Counted from the first letter of the stretch, positions 1-9,229 are shown. The stretch is DNA of 64,000 nt from CAVVFX01 sp963777595 (GCA_963777595.1 CAVZRE010000072.1:62001-126000); one strand, 5' to 3'. The notes: a model not told the origin generated them from the sequence alone. Program-made: numbers and translations.

Positions 1-1319
1 CGCCGCCAACATACTCAAACTTCTTCTGCACACCGCGCTTGTCTTCGAGCAACGCCAGAATGCCCCCGACGTATTCTTCCCGCGTAATCACCGACGCGTC
101 GATAATCGGTTCTTCGATCTGTTTGATCTCCGACGGGTCAGGAAAGCGGGTAGGATTATCGACCTCGATCACTTCGCCGTTCGTCTTGGTAATCCGATAA
201 CGGACGCCCGGTGCGGTGGTGATCAGGTTGATATCGAACTCGCGCTCGAGGCGTTCCTGCACGATCTCGAGATGCAGGAGGCCGAGGAACCCGCAGCGGA
301 AGCCAAAGCCCAGTGCCACCGAGTTCTCCGGTTCGAAGCTAAAGGCGCTATCGTTCAGGCGCAGCTTTTCGAGCGCATCGCGCAGCAATCCATGCTCGTG
401 CGACTCCACCGGATACAGGCCGGCGAAGACCATTGGTTTGATCTGTTCGAAGCCGGGTAAGGGCTCGGAAGCAGGGTTCTCCGCGTCGGTGACGGTGTCG
501 CCAATCTGCGCATCGGCTACGGTCTTGATATTGGCGAAGAGGATTCCGACTTCGCCCGTAGTCAGTTCGTTGCAGGGAATGGCTTTCGGCGATTGAAACC
601 CCAGGCCCTCCACCTGAAACACCTGATTGTTGGACCAGAGTTTGATCTTCTGGCCCATGTAAAGGCGTCCGTCCAGGACACGCAACAGAATGATGACGCC
701 GCGATAGGGATCGAACCAGGAGTCGAAGATCAGGGCGCGTAGCGGCGCCGCGGGATCTCCCTTGGGATGCGGAACCAGGTGCACGACGGCTTCCAGAATG
801 TCGTGAATGCCGATGCCCTGTTTGGCGCTCACCAGAATCGCGCCGCTGGCGTCCAAACCGATGATGCTCTCAATCTGCTCCCGGATCCTCTCCGGCTCCG
901 CGGCCGGGAGATCGATCTTGTTGATCACCGGAATGATCTCGAGGTTGTGATGCAGCGCCAGGTACGTATTCGCGAGAGTCTGCGCTTCCACGCCTTGCGA
1001 AGCGTCGACTACCAGCAGAGCGCCTTCGCAAGCCTGCAGACTGCGTGAGACCTCGTACGAAAAGTCGACGTGGCCCGGCGTGTCGATGAGGTTTAACTGA
1101 TAAGTGATGCCGTCGTCCGCTTTATAAAGCAAGCCGGACAGCGTGCGCTTTAATTGTGATTCCGCGCTCGCGCTCCAAATCCATGGAGTCGAGCACCTGT
1201 TCCATCATCTCGCGTTGAGAAAGCGCTCCCGTTACCTCCAGCAAGCGATCCGCGAGGGTCGATTTGCCGTGGTCAATGTGCGCGATGATGGAGAAATTCC
1301 GAATGAATTCCCGATCCAT
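1..1319 (-). CDS. lepA: Elongation factor 4 (LepA), 3' end outside the window, one frameshift
   Basis: Ribosome-bound translational GTPase that back-translocates or remodels stalled ribosomes. The start at 1319 gives MDREFIRNFSIIAHIDHGKS, which carries the P-loop. DTPGHVDF (G3) and NKID (G4) follow on the same strand, and the reading runs off the window edge at a conserved RGVQKKFEY segment, so about 440 of the usual 600 residues are present. Near 1122-1135 the frame breaks: GITIKAHAVRL runs into a stop, while YKADDGITYQLNLIDT continues one frame over. One extra base in the run CTTGCTTTATAA explains this. Because conservation resumes immediately, a sequencing indel is more likely than a dead gene. 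It is divergent from ribH. An upstream extension of the open frame to 1685 overlaps ribH and is not used. Confidence 0.9.
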
Positions 1320-1446
1320 GAGGTATGATGAGGCCTGAAGCTCAATTATCCCATATGCCTCCAAAAGTCGCGTCAAATCGGCGCTACTGCGGAGCTTCCC
1401 GGCGAGTTCTCGGCTATGCTGGGGAATAACGCGAACGGCTTTTAAG

Positions 1447-1935
1447 ATGGAATCCGAAATTAAAATGCTGGAAGGCGGTCTTGCCGCAGCCGGACTGCGA
1501 TTCGCGATCGTGGTAGCGCGGTTCAACAGCTTTGTCACCGAACGGCTGCTCAGCGGGTGCCTCGATGCGCTACGGAGATCGGGTGCAAAGATGGCGGACG
1601 TTGAAGTGGTGAAAGTGCCCGGTTCGTGGGAGATGCCCGTAGTCGTCCGCGCGCTGGCCAAGCAGGCGCGCTTCGACGCGATCATTTGCGTGGGAGCAGT
1701 GATTCGCGGCGATACCCCGCACTTCGATTACGTCGCAGGGCAAGCAGCCAGCGGTTTGGCACAGGTTGCCGCGGAGACCGGCATTCCGGTCGCGTTCGGT
1801 GTGCTGACCACCAACACGGTCGATCAGGCCGTGGATCGCGCCGGCGGCAAAAGCGGCAACAAGGGTTTCGACGCGGCGATGACGGCTATCGAGATGGCCA
1901 ATCTCTTGCGCAGCCTGGGCGCTGCATCGAAATGA
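1447..1935 (+). CDS. ribH: 6,7-dimethyl-8-ribityllumazine synthase
   Basis: Penultimate step of riboflavin synthesis: condenses 5-amino-6-ribitylaminouracil with 3,4-dihydroxy-2-butanone 4-phosphate to give lumazine, in an icosahedral or pentameric assembly. The 162 residues match the family length. Recognisable segments are the substrate-binding ARFNSFVTERLL near the N-terminus, VPGSWEMP, the phosphate and catalytic loop GAVIRGDTPHFDYV (the His is the catalytic base in this family), and FGVLTTNTVDQA. The start at 1447 is ATG; an internal ATG at 1465 is also possible. It is followed 15 bases later by nusB, a very common bacterial ribH-nusB pairing. Confidence 0.96.
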   Translation: MESEIKMLEGGLAAAGLRFAIVVARFNSFVTERLLSGCLDALRRSGAKMADVEVVKVPGSWEMPVVVRALAKQARFDAIICVGAVIRGDTPHFDYVAGQAASGLAQVAAETGIPVAFGVLTTNTVDQAVDRAGGKSGNKGFDAAMTAIEMANLLRSLGAASK

Positions 1936-1950
1936 ACAACAGGTAATCGC

Positions 1951-2388
1951 TTGCCCTCCCGACACCGAGACCGAGAACGCGCGATGCAAATCCTGTTTCA
2001 ATGGGACATGCGGCATATTCCCGTAGACGATTGCATCAGGCTATTCAACGAATCGCTTTCGTCCGAGAGCGAACTTCCGGCGCCACAGCGGGACGATTCG
2101 TTCGTCGAATCGCTGGTTCGGGGCACGGTCGACCGCCAAACGGCGATCGACGAGATGATCAAGAAGCACCTGGAGCACTGGCGCATGGAGCGCATGGCAA
2201 CAGTGGATCGCAACATCCTGCGCCTCGCGACCTACGAACTGATGCACACGGCGACTCCCCCCGCTGTAGTAATCGACGAGGCGATTGAACTGGCGCGACG
2301 TTTCTCGAACGACGAGGCCGTGCAGTTCGTCAATGGTGTCCTCGATGCGGCGCACAAAGAGATCGCCGCGGCGATCGAGAAAAAGTAG
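1951..2388 (+). CDS. nusB: Transcription antitermination protein NusB
   Basis: Small all-helical RNA-binding protein that joins NusE (S10) on boxA RNA for antitermination of rRNA operons. The 145 residues show the family pattern: an N-terminal RHRDRERAMQILFQWDM, a central EHWRMERMATVDRNILRLATYEL helix pair, and a C-terminal PAVVIDEAIELARRFSNDEA segment ending in FVNGVLD. The start codon is TTG, since no ATG fits before the conserved arginine-rich N-terminus. It is directly downstream of ribH and probably cotranscribed. Confidence 0.95.
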   Translation: MPSRHRDRERAMQILFQWDMRHIPVDDCIRLFNESLSSESELPAPQRDDSFVESLVRGTVDRQTAIDEMIKKHLEHWRMERMATVDRNILRLATYELMHTATPPAVVIDEAIELARRFSNDEAVQFVNGVLDAAHKEIAAAIEKK

Positions 2389-2515
2389 CTCCAGGATATG
2401 GCCGGTGAGCTGTACCAGGTCGCAAAAATTCTTGCCTTCAATAGCATCGCCGTCTGCCTCCGATCGATTTCCCGTAAGAACTGCCGGCATACCGCATTGC
2501 TGATATAACAGTGGC

Positions 2516-3433
2516 GTGGTCATTGTTGCAGACGATTTAACGGGAGCGTGTGACGCAATCGCGCCATTTGCAGCGAGGGGAGCGCGATGTGCCGCATCGC
2601 TGTGGAATCGCCCCATGGCCTGCGCCGGTGTAACGTCGATCTCCACCGAAAGCCGTGACCTCAAGGAGACTGAGATCTGTCGAAGGATGGAAGCGGCAGC
2701 CTTGGCGACGGGTACCGCGGGAATTATTTTTAAGAAAATTGATTCCACGCTGCGAGGTAATGTTCGCGCGGAGATTCTCGCCGCAATGGCTGCATTCGGC
2801 CGCCAGACCGCCATCATCACGCCCGCATATCCAGAGATGGGCCGCAGGGTGCGGGATGGTTATCTGCATGTCGAGACTCCGCCGGAAAGACACAGGCTGA
2901 GCTCCGTTCTCCCGGAGATGGAAGTTCTCGATGCCATGGACAACCGCGACCTCGACCGCATCGTAGGGGAAAATCTGCCGCTTTCCGAAGACGTGCTCTG
3001 GGCCGGATCCGCGGGGCTGGCATCCGCACTGGCCCGCAAGCTTTACGGCGAGCCTCAACCGCTCACCGGGCCACTCATCGACGGGCCTTTGATCTACTGC
3101 ATCGGTTCCGATCATCCTGTGACGGTAGGCCAGGTACGCGCGCTGACTGATCATAAGGTGCTTGCGATTGCGCGCGGCCGAACGACGCCCGATGAAATTC
3201 GGCACGCCCTCGCCGGGGCAGGCGCCCTCTTCATTACGGGAGGAGATACGGCGTCCACCGTCCTCTTCGCCATCGGGGCGAAGGGGATTGCCGTTCAGCA
3301 CGAGGTACTAACCGGGGTACCCTGGGGAGTGTTGTCCGGCGGCAGCTTTGATGGAATGCCGGTAGTCACCAAGTCAGGAGGATTCGGAGCACCCGATACT
3401 TTGCTACGGGTCGCCGATTTTTTTTCGAAATGA
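2516..3433 (+). CDS. Four-carbon acid sugar kinase (OtnK/DtnK, DUF1537 family), compact form
   Basis: Kinase of the DUF1537 family, which phosphorylates four-carbon sugar acids such as threonate or erythronate at the 4-position. The GTG start gives the family N-terminus VIVADDLTGACD; KKIDSTLRGN, TPAYPEMGR and a second-domain GSAGLASAL plus TGGDTA near the C-terminus complete the nucleotide and substrate site. At 305 residues it is clearly shorter than the roughly 400-430 usual for the family. The missing part lies between the two domains, with no sign of a frameshift. It overlaps the next gene by 4 bases (ATGA). The PdxA-type neighbour supports a sugar-acid role. Exact substrate is not known. 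Confidence 0.86.
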   Translation: MVIVADDLTGACDAIAPFAARGARCAASLWNRPMACAGVTSISTESRDLKETEICRRMEAAALATGTAGIIFKKIDSTLRGNVRAEILAAMAAFGRQTAIITPAYPEMGRRVRDGYLHVETPPERHRLSSVLPEMEVLDAMDNRDLDRIVGENLPLSEDVLWAGSAGLASALARKLYGEPQPLTGPLIDGPLIYCIGSDHPVTVGQVRALTDHKVLAIARGRTTPDEIRHALAGAGALFITGGDTASTVLFAIGAKGIAVQHEVLTGVPWGVLSGGSFDGMPVVTKSGGFGAPDTLLRVADFFSK

Positions 3434-4386
3434 ACGTTACCCTTCCAACCATCGCACTCACCATGGGAGACCCTTCCGGCGTGGGTGCGGAGGTCGTGGT
3501 CAAAGCTCTCGGCGATCCGGCGATCGCGCCGCTCGCCCATTGGATTGTCTGCGGAGATGCGCGGGTTCTCGCGCTGGCGCAGCAGTGCACGGGGATTTCG
3601 CTCAAAGATGCCGATGTCCGCGACATCCCGGCTCTCGAGAACTTCGAAGATTTTGCATTCGGCAGGCTTTCCGCGCAATGCGGCGCGGCCGCTGTCGAAT
3701 ACGTGCGCGTGGCGACGGAGATGTGCAAGTCGGGAGAAGCCGACGCGATGGTGACAGCGCCATTGAATAAAGAAGCAGTCACGCTTTCCGGACGGCATTT
3801 CTCCGGACATACCGAATACATCGCGGAGTTGTGCGGATCGTCGGAATCGCGCATGCTGCTGGCTTGTGAGCGTCTCGCGACGGTGCACGTTTCGACGCAC
3901 GTCTCGCTCAGCCGTGCCTGCGCGCTCGAAACTTCAAGAGTCGCCCGGACCATCGACTTGGGCAACCAAGCCATGAAGTTGTTGGGATTTGAGCGTCCCC
4001 GCGTCGCCGTCTGCGGCCTCAATCCGCATGCCGGAGAGCATGGTCTGTTCGGCGACGAAGACGCGCAGTTTATCGGCCCGGCGATTCAGCAGATGCGCGC
4101 CAAAGGCATCGATTGCAGCGGACCCCACGCGGGAGATACCATCTTTCTGCAGGCCGCGCGCGGCGGTTACGATCTGGTGGTCGCAATGTATCACGATCAG
4201 GGACACATTCCGATGAAGCTTATCGACTTCGAAGGCACGGTCAATATTTCGATCGGCATCCCGATCATCCGGACATCGGTGGACCATGGTACGGCTTTCG
4301 ATATCGCGGGTAAGAATAAGGTCGACGCGCATAGCATGAAGCAGGCAATGAAGATGGCGGCCCGCATGGCTGCCAACCGGCGTTAA
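3430..4386 (+). CDS. pdxA: PdxA-family 4-phospho-hydroxyacid dehydrogenase (PdxA or PdxA2)
   Basis: NAD-dependent oxidative decarboxylase. PdxA acts on 4-phosphohydroxy-L-threonine in vitamin B6 synthesis; the PdxA2 branch acts on 4-phospho-threonate or -erythronate. Seen: MGDPSGVGAE at the N-terminus, TAPLNKEA, SGHTEYIAEL, GLNPHAGE, AMYHDQGHIPMK (metal-binding His residues) and the C-terminal TSVDHGTAFDIAG. The length of 318 is typical. The 4-base overlap with the DUF1537 kinase argues for the catabolic PdxA2 role: the kinase makes the 4-phosphate and this enzyme oxidises and decarboxylates it to dihydroxyacetone phosphate. A housekeeping B6 role cannot be excluded, because no other pdxA is visible in the window. 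Confidence 0.92.
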   Translation: MNVTLPTIALTMGDPSGVGAEVVVKALGDPAIAPLAHWIVCGDARVLALAQQCTGISLKDADVRDIPALENFEDFAFGRLSAQCGAAAVEYVRVATEMCKSGEADAMVTAPLNKEAVTLSGRHFSGHTEYIAELCGSSESRMLLACERLATVHVSTHVSLSRACALETSRVARTIDLGNQAMKLLGFERPRVAVCGLNPHAGEHGLFGDEDAQFIGPAIQQMRAKGIDCSGPHAGDTIFLQAARGGYDLVVAMYHDQGHIPMKLIDFEGTVNISIGIPIIRTSVDHGTAFDIAGKNKVDAHSMKQAMKMAARMAANRR

Positions 4387-4411
4387 CATGGGAGCCGCAT
4401 GTCAGAGGAGG

Positions 4412-4429
4412 CACGGGCTGAAGTCCGTG
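4412..4429. repeat. REP-like palindrome, core GACTTCAG
   Basis: An 18-base inverted repeat, read on the minus strand as CACGGACTTCAGCCCGTG. It forms an 8-pair stem (one G-T pair) with a 2-base loop, between the pdxA-type gene and the symporter gene. The same core occurs in palindromes at 26069-26086 and 62366-62377. It may be a dispersed intergenic repeat or an mRNA-stabilising hairpin inside the operon. Confidence 0.5.
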
Positions 4430-4447
4430 TTACGAGCGCACTAGAAC

Positions 4448-5989
4448 ATGGGCACCGTCCGCTGGCTCGATCTGCTGGTTATCGTGGCATATATGGCGGC
4501 GCTCATCCTGGTGGGAGTGCGTTTTTCGCGCCGTCAAACCTCGACCGAACGTTACTTCGTTGCCAAGCGATGCATTCCGGCGTGGGCCATGGGGCTGTCG
4601 CTGCTCGCGACCCTCATCAGCAGCGTTACATTCATCGCATACCCGGGATCAGCCTACGCCTCGGACTGGTCCAACCTCGTGCCGGGGCTCACCGTCGTCT
4701 TCGTCATGGCGCTGATCGCGACGGTGATCATCCCGTTCTATCGCCATGTCGTCGGGATGAGCGCCTACGAATATTTCGGCAAACGGTTCGGTTACGCTGC
4801 CCGCGTCTACTCGTCGATTGGCTATGCTCTGGGACATTTTTCGAAGATGGGTTTTGTCTTCTATCTGCTCGCGCTGACTGTGAGCAGCATGACAGGATGG
4901 AATACAGAACGCGTCATTCTCCTGGTGGGCGCCATCACCGTGGCATACACCCTGATCGGCGGGATTGAAGCGGTCATCTGGGCGGACGTAATGCAAGGCT
5001 TCGTGCTCTGGCTCGGCATTGTGATCTGTCTCGGTTACCTGCTGTTCCTGCCACCGGGCGGCCCCGCGGCCATCTGGAAAGTCGCTTGGGACAGCCACAA
5101 GATTTCCCTCGGCAGCGCGGCGCTGAATTTCGATAAGCCCACCATCGTGGTTTTGGGACTTTATGGATTCTTCTACTATCTGCAGCGCTATACCGCCGAT
5201 CAGACTGTCGTGCAGCGCTATCTGGTGGCTAAGTCGGACAAAGCAGCCATCCGCGGAATCGCGACGGGTACACTGCTCTGCATCCCCGTGTGGTCGCTCT
5301 TCATGCTGATTGGCACGCTGTGTTGGGCTTTCTATCGGGTGACCGGCGAGAAACTCCCGGCATACATTACGAAAGGGGACCAGGTGTTCCCCTATTTCAT
5401 CACCACACATCTTCCGCCCGGAGTCGCCGGGCTCTTCATGGCCGCGCTATTCGGCGCGGCAATGGCGAATCTCTCTTCGGACTTCAATAGCCTGGCCGCG
5501 GTCGGCGTAGAGGATTACTATCGCATCGCGCGCCCCGCCGCTACCGAACGTCAACGGCTGCGTGTGGCGAAGCTTATCGTCGCGGTGTGCGGCGCACTCT
5601 GTATCATCGTTGCGACCGTCCTCGCCCACACCAATGGCTCGGCGCTGTCGCTGTGGTACACGGTGTCCGCGATCGTCGGCGGCGGACTGGCGGGACTGTT
5701 CCTTCTGGCATTTCTGACCCAACGTACCAGCAGCACCGCGGCCTATATCGCGATCGTAGCGAGCCTGTTATTTACCGCTTACGCGACGCTTTGGACATCC
5801 GGGCCGTACAAGTTCCCGTACCACAACTACATGATCGGTGTGTTCGCGCACCTGATCGTGTTTGGAGGGGGATATCTGCTCAGCTTTGCGTTTCCCAATC
5901 GGGACGCAGAATCGCGTGAACTAACGCTATGGGGCTGGTTGCACAAACGGAATTCGGTCCGTGAACAGGAGTTCCAAACGACTAAATGA
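4448..5989 (+). CDS. Sodium:solute symporter (SSS family)
   Basis: Inner-membrane sodium-coupled transporter, likely importing the acid sugar or its precursor used by the neighbouring enzymes. The 513 residues hold about 13 hydrophobic helices. The family pattern is visible: STERYFVAKRCIPAWAMGLS and LATLISSVTFIAYPG in the first helices, GGIEAVIWADVMQGFVL in the middle, YTADQTVVQRYL and GAAMANLSSDFNSLAAV (sodium-site region). It has no C-terminal kinase domain. It ends in a 4-base ATGA overlap with the aldolase, so transporter and aldolase are translationally coupled. The substrate is an inference from context. Confidence 0.9.
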   Translation: MGTVRWLDLLVIVAYMAALILVGVRFSRRQTSTERYFVAKRCIPAWAMGLSLLATLISSVTFIAYPGSAYASDWSNLVPGLTVVFVMALIATVIIPFYRHVVGMSAYEYFGKRFGYAARVYSSIGYALGHFSKMGFVFYLLALTVSSMTGWNTERVILLVGAITVAYTLIGGIEAVIWADVMQGFVLWLGIVICLGYLLFLPPGGPAAIWKVAWDSHKISLGSAALNFDKPTIVVLGLYGFFYYLQRYTADQTVVQRYLVAKSDKAAIRGIATGTLLCIPVWSLFMLIGTLCWAFYRVTGEKLPAYITKGDQVFPYFITTHLPPGVAGLFMAALFGAAMANLSSDFNSLAAVGVEDYYRIARPAATERQRLRVAKLIVAVCGALCIIVATVLAHTNGSALSLWYTVSAIVGGGLAGLFLLAFLTQRTSSTAAYIAIVASLLFTAYATLWTSGPYKFPYHNYMIGVFAHLIVFGGGYLLSFAFPNRDAESRELTLWGWLHKRNSVREQEFQTTK

Positions 5990-6759
5990 ATCGACTACAA
6001 CAGGCAGTTGAAAAAAATGGCGGCGCACCGCTTTTGGGCGCCGCGGCATACTTATACAATCCGGCGTTCTTCGAAATGGCTGCGCTGCTGGGATACCAGG
6101 CCGCGTGGGTCGAAATGGAGCACACGTTCCACTCTTTTGAGCAAGCCGCGGACCTGTGCCGTCTCTCGTCGGCGTTAGGTCTTCTCACGATGCTCCGGAT
6201 TCCAGACCTTCAGCGCGGGACCATTCTGAAGGGCTGCGAATGCGGTCCGGACATCCTCGATCTGCCCATGGCCAACACGCCGGAGATGGTTCGGGATTTT
6301 GTTCGTGAAGCGCGATTTCCTCCGCAAGGCGTACGCGGATTTTTTGGAGTATCGCGCGCGGTCAAATTCGGAATTCCTGGCAAGGTTCCTGAAATCCAGC
6401 AAAAGCTCAATGAAGAGTTATGCCTGATGATCCAGATTGAAACAAAAGAAGCGGCGGACCGTATCGACGAGCTCTGCGAGATCCCTGGAGTCGACGCCAT
6501 TTTTATCGGTCCGGCGGACCTTTCAGCGAGCCTCGGCGTCGCGGGACAGACCAGCCATCCGCTCGTCCAGGAAACTGCGAAGCGGGTGATCGGTTCGGCG
6601 AAAGCGTATGGGAAACAGGCTGCCGCCGCTGCGCCTGCGGGAGAAGCGAGGTTCTGGATTGAGCATGGAGTGGATCTATACTTCTGCGTCAATGATCTCT
6701 CCTGCATGAAGGCCGGCGCGCAGGCCGCCCTTAGCGAAGTGCGGGCGATGCTCAGGTGA
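5986..6759 (+). CDS. HpcH/HpaI family class II aldolase
   Basis: Metal-dependent pyruvate aldolase of the family that cleaves 4-hydroxy-2-oxoheptanedioate or 2-keto-3-deoxy sugar acids. The 257 residues include AAYLYNPAFFEMAALLGYQAAWVEMEH at the N-terminus, an internal MIQIETKEAADRIDEL (metal-binding Glu of the barrel), and GVDAIFIGPADLSASLG (metal-binding Asp). It is the last gene of the acid-sugar operon. Aldol cleavage of a 2-keto-3-deoxy acid would fit. The family is broad, so the precise substrate is open. Confidence 0.9.
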   Translation: MNRLQQAVEKNGGAPLLGAAAYLYNPAFFEMAALLGYQAAWVEMEHTFHSFEQAADLCRLSSALGLLTMLRIPDLQRGTILKGCECGPDILDLPMANTPEMVRDFVREARFPPQGVRGFFGVSRAVKFGIPGKVPEIQQKLNEELCLMIQIETKEAADRIDELCEIPGVDAIFIGPADLSASLGVAGQTSHPLVQETAKRVIGSAKAYGKQAAAAAPAGEARFWIEHGVDLYFCVNDLSCMKAGAQAALSEVRAMLR

Positions 6760-6830
6760 CGTTTTCGGTTATCCGTAAATCTTCATCCGGTTGTGGTGAA
6801 CGCCATTTTTTCTTGGGATAGAGTAGCTGT

Positions 6831-7607
6831 ATGGCTCAGATGCCTGCACTCTTTTTCGGACATGGCAATCCGATGAATGCTATCGCACACAACGCGTATA
6901 CGGAGGCGTGGGTCCGCATTGGGCAGCAGATGCCCAGGCCGAAAGCGATTCTTTCGATTTCCGCGCACTGGTACACTTCGAAGACCGGAGTCACAATCAA
7001 TACTTCTCCGCGCACGATTCACGATTTCGGCGGATTTCCTCGCGAACTCTATCACGTGCAGTATCCCGCGCCGGGGAGTCCGGAACTAGCGCGCCGGGTA
7101 CAGACGCTGCTGGCTCCCCTGCCGGTCGCGCTGGATGAGAGTTGGGGATTGGACCACGGCACATGGTCAGTGCTGGCGCACGTCTACCCGGCGGCCGATA
7201 TTCCGGTGGTGCAACTCAGCATTGACGCGACCCAGCCGCCGTCATTCCATTACGAAGTGGGCAGACGCATCGCTTCATTGCGCGAAGAAGGCGTCCTCAT
7301 CGCGGGTAGCGGCAATCTGGTCCATAATCTCCGGGCGCTCGATTGGAGCGGCAACACGCGCGGTCCTTACGACTGGGCGGCACGATTCGAGGATCAGGCC
7401 CGCGAAATGATGCGGGCCGGCGAGCACGAACCGTTGCTCCACTATCAGAAACTGGGACCGGACGCGGCTCTCGCGATTCCGACTCCCGATCATTTCCTTC
7501 CTCTGATTCATGTGCTCGGCACTCAGCAGTCCAACGACGGAATAAGTTTTCCCGTGGAAGGCGCGGATGGTGGTTCTATCTCCATGCTTACCGTGCAGAT
7601 TTCATGA
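6831..7607 (+). CDS. ygiD: 4,5-DOPA dioxygenase-like extradiol ring-cleavage protein (YgiD/LigB fold)
   Basis: Member of the class III extradiol dioxygenase family that includes E. coli YgiD and plant DODA. Seen: FFGHGNPMNAI at the N-terminus, the metal-binding ISAHWYT segment, TIHDFGGFP, WGLDHGTWSVL (second metal-ligand region), and the C-terminal TPDHFLPLIHVLG. The 258 residues match the family. It stands alone after the acid-sugar operon, with an intergenic gap of about 70 bases. Ring cleavage of a catechol is expected, but the natural bacterial substrate of this family is unclear. Confidence 0.9.
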   Translation: MAQMPALFFGHGNPMNAIAHNAYTEAWVRIGQQMPRPKAILSISAHWYTSKTGVTINTSPRTIHDFGGFPRELYHVQYPAPGSPELARRVQTLLAPLPVALDESWGLDHGTWSVLAHVYPAADIPVVQLSIDATQPPSFHYEVGRRIASLREEGVLIAGSGNLVHNLRALDWSGNTRGPYDWAARFEDQAREMMRAGEHEPLLHYQKLGPDAALAIPTPDHFLPLIHVLGTQQSNDGISFPVEGADGGSISMLTVQIS

Positions 7608-7670
7608 GCTTTCGGCTCGATGTCAATTCCAGCGCCGTCTGATGGGAAGTTCTGAGAGAATAGACAAGAC

Positions 7671-7913
7671 ATGTCTGATGAGAACTTGCAGCAAGAACTC
7701 GAACGGCTGAGAGCCGAGAACGAGAACCTGAAGAAGAAACGGAATACTTCGGTATCGATGAAGGTCAGCGAAAAAGGAGCTGTGTCCGTTTATGGGCTGG
7801 GTCGCTTCCCGGTGACGTTGTATCAGGAGCAATGGCACAAGCTTCTCTCTGTCGCCGACGAGATCAAGAGCTTTATCGAAGAGAATAAGGCGAGCCTGAA
7901 GGTGAAGGAATAG
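7671..7913 (+). CDS. Small coiled-coil protein, unknown function
   Basis: Eighty residues. The first 25 form a clear heptad, with LQQELERLRAENENLKKK resembling a leucine zipper. A short beta-prone segment (SVSMKVSEKGAVSVYGLGRF) follows, then a second helix ending LSVADEIKSFIEENKASL. There is no signal peptide and no cysteine. The pattern recalls small conserved bacterial proteins of unknown role that keep a VYGLGRFPVTLY-type core. It may oligomerise through the zipper. It lies just after the ygiD-like gene but need not be linked to it. Confidence 0.7.
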   Translation: MSDENLQQELERLRAENENLKKKRNTSVSMKVSEKGAVSVYGLGRFPVTLYQEQWHKLLSVADEIKSFIEENKASLKVKE

Positions 7914-8061
7914 GGTCGCGCATCACCCATCTTGCCGGAGCGGCGGGCGGGTGAACCGCCGGTAGAGGCGAAGACGCATTAGCGATGGCCGGTCGATCAG
8001 GTGAACTCATGCCGGGGATCTCGCTGAAACGGGACCTGCGAGAATCCGGCAGCCGACGCGC

Positions 8062-9099
8062 CTAATTCCAGCCATGAGCTTCCCGCACCGCAATCATGGT
8101 GCTCAAGATGCTATTCCATGTCTCCGGCTGCATCATTGTGGCATTGGGGAACATGCAGCCGTCCCAGCAGATATGCTGCACCGCCTTGGTTAAAGCTCCG
8201 CTCTCGTCGCGCAGCCAGTAACCTGCGTCATGCACGATGTTCAACTTGCCGTTCGGATCGAGCGGCAGGCAGTGATGGCCTGTCTTGTCATGCGAGCCGG
8301 ACCCCTTCACATCACCATCGTTCTGCGCCACGTGGAAGTCGATGGTCCAGGGACGCAACGCTGCTGTAAGTTTGCGCAGCGCTTCGTCCAGCTCATCCCG
8401 CCGCCACGCGAAACCTTCAGGAACAATGCAATCTTCCGGAGCGTTGTAGCCGAGCGCGAAGAGCAGCGTGTGCGCCATATCCGCCTGGAACCCCAGCACC
8501 TCGGGGCGCCCGACGCGCTCCAGCAACTCCACCATCTTTTTCCAGCTGTGCATGCCTCCCCAGCAGATCTCTCCTTCCGCCGCGAGCCTCTCGCCGTGAC
8601 CTTCGGCGACGTCGCAGGCTTCGCGGAAGGTTTCCGCGATCTTCTTCATATTTCCATCAGGGTCTTTCAGCCATTCGCTGGGACTCGCGGCGGAATCGAT
8701 ACGCACCACGCCGTACGGACGAACGCCCAGATCACGAAGCTGCTGTCCGATGCGGCAGGCCTTATCCACTTGCCGGACAAAACTTTTGCGTTCATCCTCA
8801 CTGCCCATTGCCGAGCCGCCGCCGGTCGGAGGCCAGACGGGTGCGACTACCGAACCCGCCACCAGCCCGCGCGAAGCGAGCTTGCCTGCCAGCCCGCGAA
8901 GATCGTCTTCAGTCGCATCGATGTTGACATGGGGTTCGAAGAGAAAGACATCGACGCCGTCGAAGCGCGTCCCATTGATCTCCGCGCGGGCGGTAAGTTC
9001 GAGCATGGTGTCGAGGTCGATAGGCGGTTCCGAGTCAGGGCCCTTGCCGACGAGACCGGGCCAGAGAGCATTGTGCAGTTTTGGAAACACGTTGGGCAT
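8062..9099 (-). CDS. Xylose isomerase-like TIM-barrel protein (mannonate dehydratase or sugar epimerase type)
   Basis: About 345 residues with the features of the AP-endonuclease-2/xylose isomerase barrel superfamily: metal-binding Glu/His segments such as AAEGEICWGGMHSWKKM, GFQADMAHTLL, IDFHVAQND, SHDKTGHHCLP, and a C-terminal HICWDGCMFP. The start MPNVFPKLHNALWPGLVGKG (ATG at 9099) was chosen because the open frame further upstream has no family-like sequence. It is convergent with the ygiD region and has a free upstream region shared with the divergent secreted protein gene. Isomerase or dehydratase activity on a sugar is likely; the substrate is not known. Confidence 0.75.
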   Translation of the reverse strand: MPNVFPKLHNALWPGLVGKGPDSEPPIDLDTMLELTARAEINGTRFDGVDVFLFEPHVNIDATEDDLRGLAGKLASRGLVAGSVVAPVWPPTGGGSAMGSEDERKSFVRQVDKACRIGQQLRDLGVRPYGVVRIDSAASPSEWLKDPDGNMKKIAETFREACDVAEGHGERLAAEGEICWGGMHSWKKMVELLERVGRPEVLGFQADMAHTLLFALGYNAPEDCIVPEGFAWRRDELDEALRKLTAALRPWTIDFHVAQNDGDVKGSGSHDKTGHHCLPLDPNGKLNIVHDAGYWLRDESGALTKAVQHICWDGCMFPNATMMQPETWNSILSTMIAVREAHGWN

Positions 9100-9229
9100 C
9101 AAACAAGAACGTATCACGGACGGACGAACAATATGGAAACAGAAGAATGTGAGGCGCCGAAGCGGCACTCGCTGAAGTGCCGTTGCGAAGGCGATTCAAC
9201 CACCCGGCGCCCGGCATACAATTGAATTG

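Noticed and set aside
2041..2820. Long minus-strand open frame over nusB and the DUF1537 kinase
   Set aside because: It is antisense to two well-supported genes, and its translation shows no family features.
4649..5410. 253-codon minus-strand open frame inside the symporter gene
   Set aside because: It is a mirror of the high-GC coding frame, rich in His, Asp and Arg, without any recognisable domain.
8230..9225. 331-codon plus-strand open frame opposite the TIM-barrel gene
   Set aside because: The minus-strand product has clear metal-site motifs; this one is low-complexity shadow sequence.
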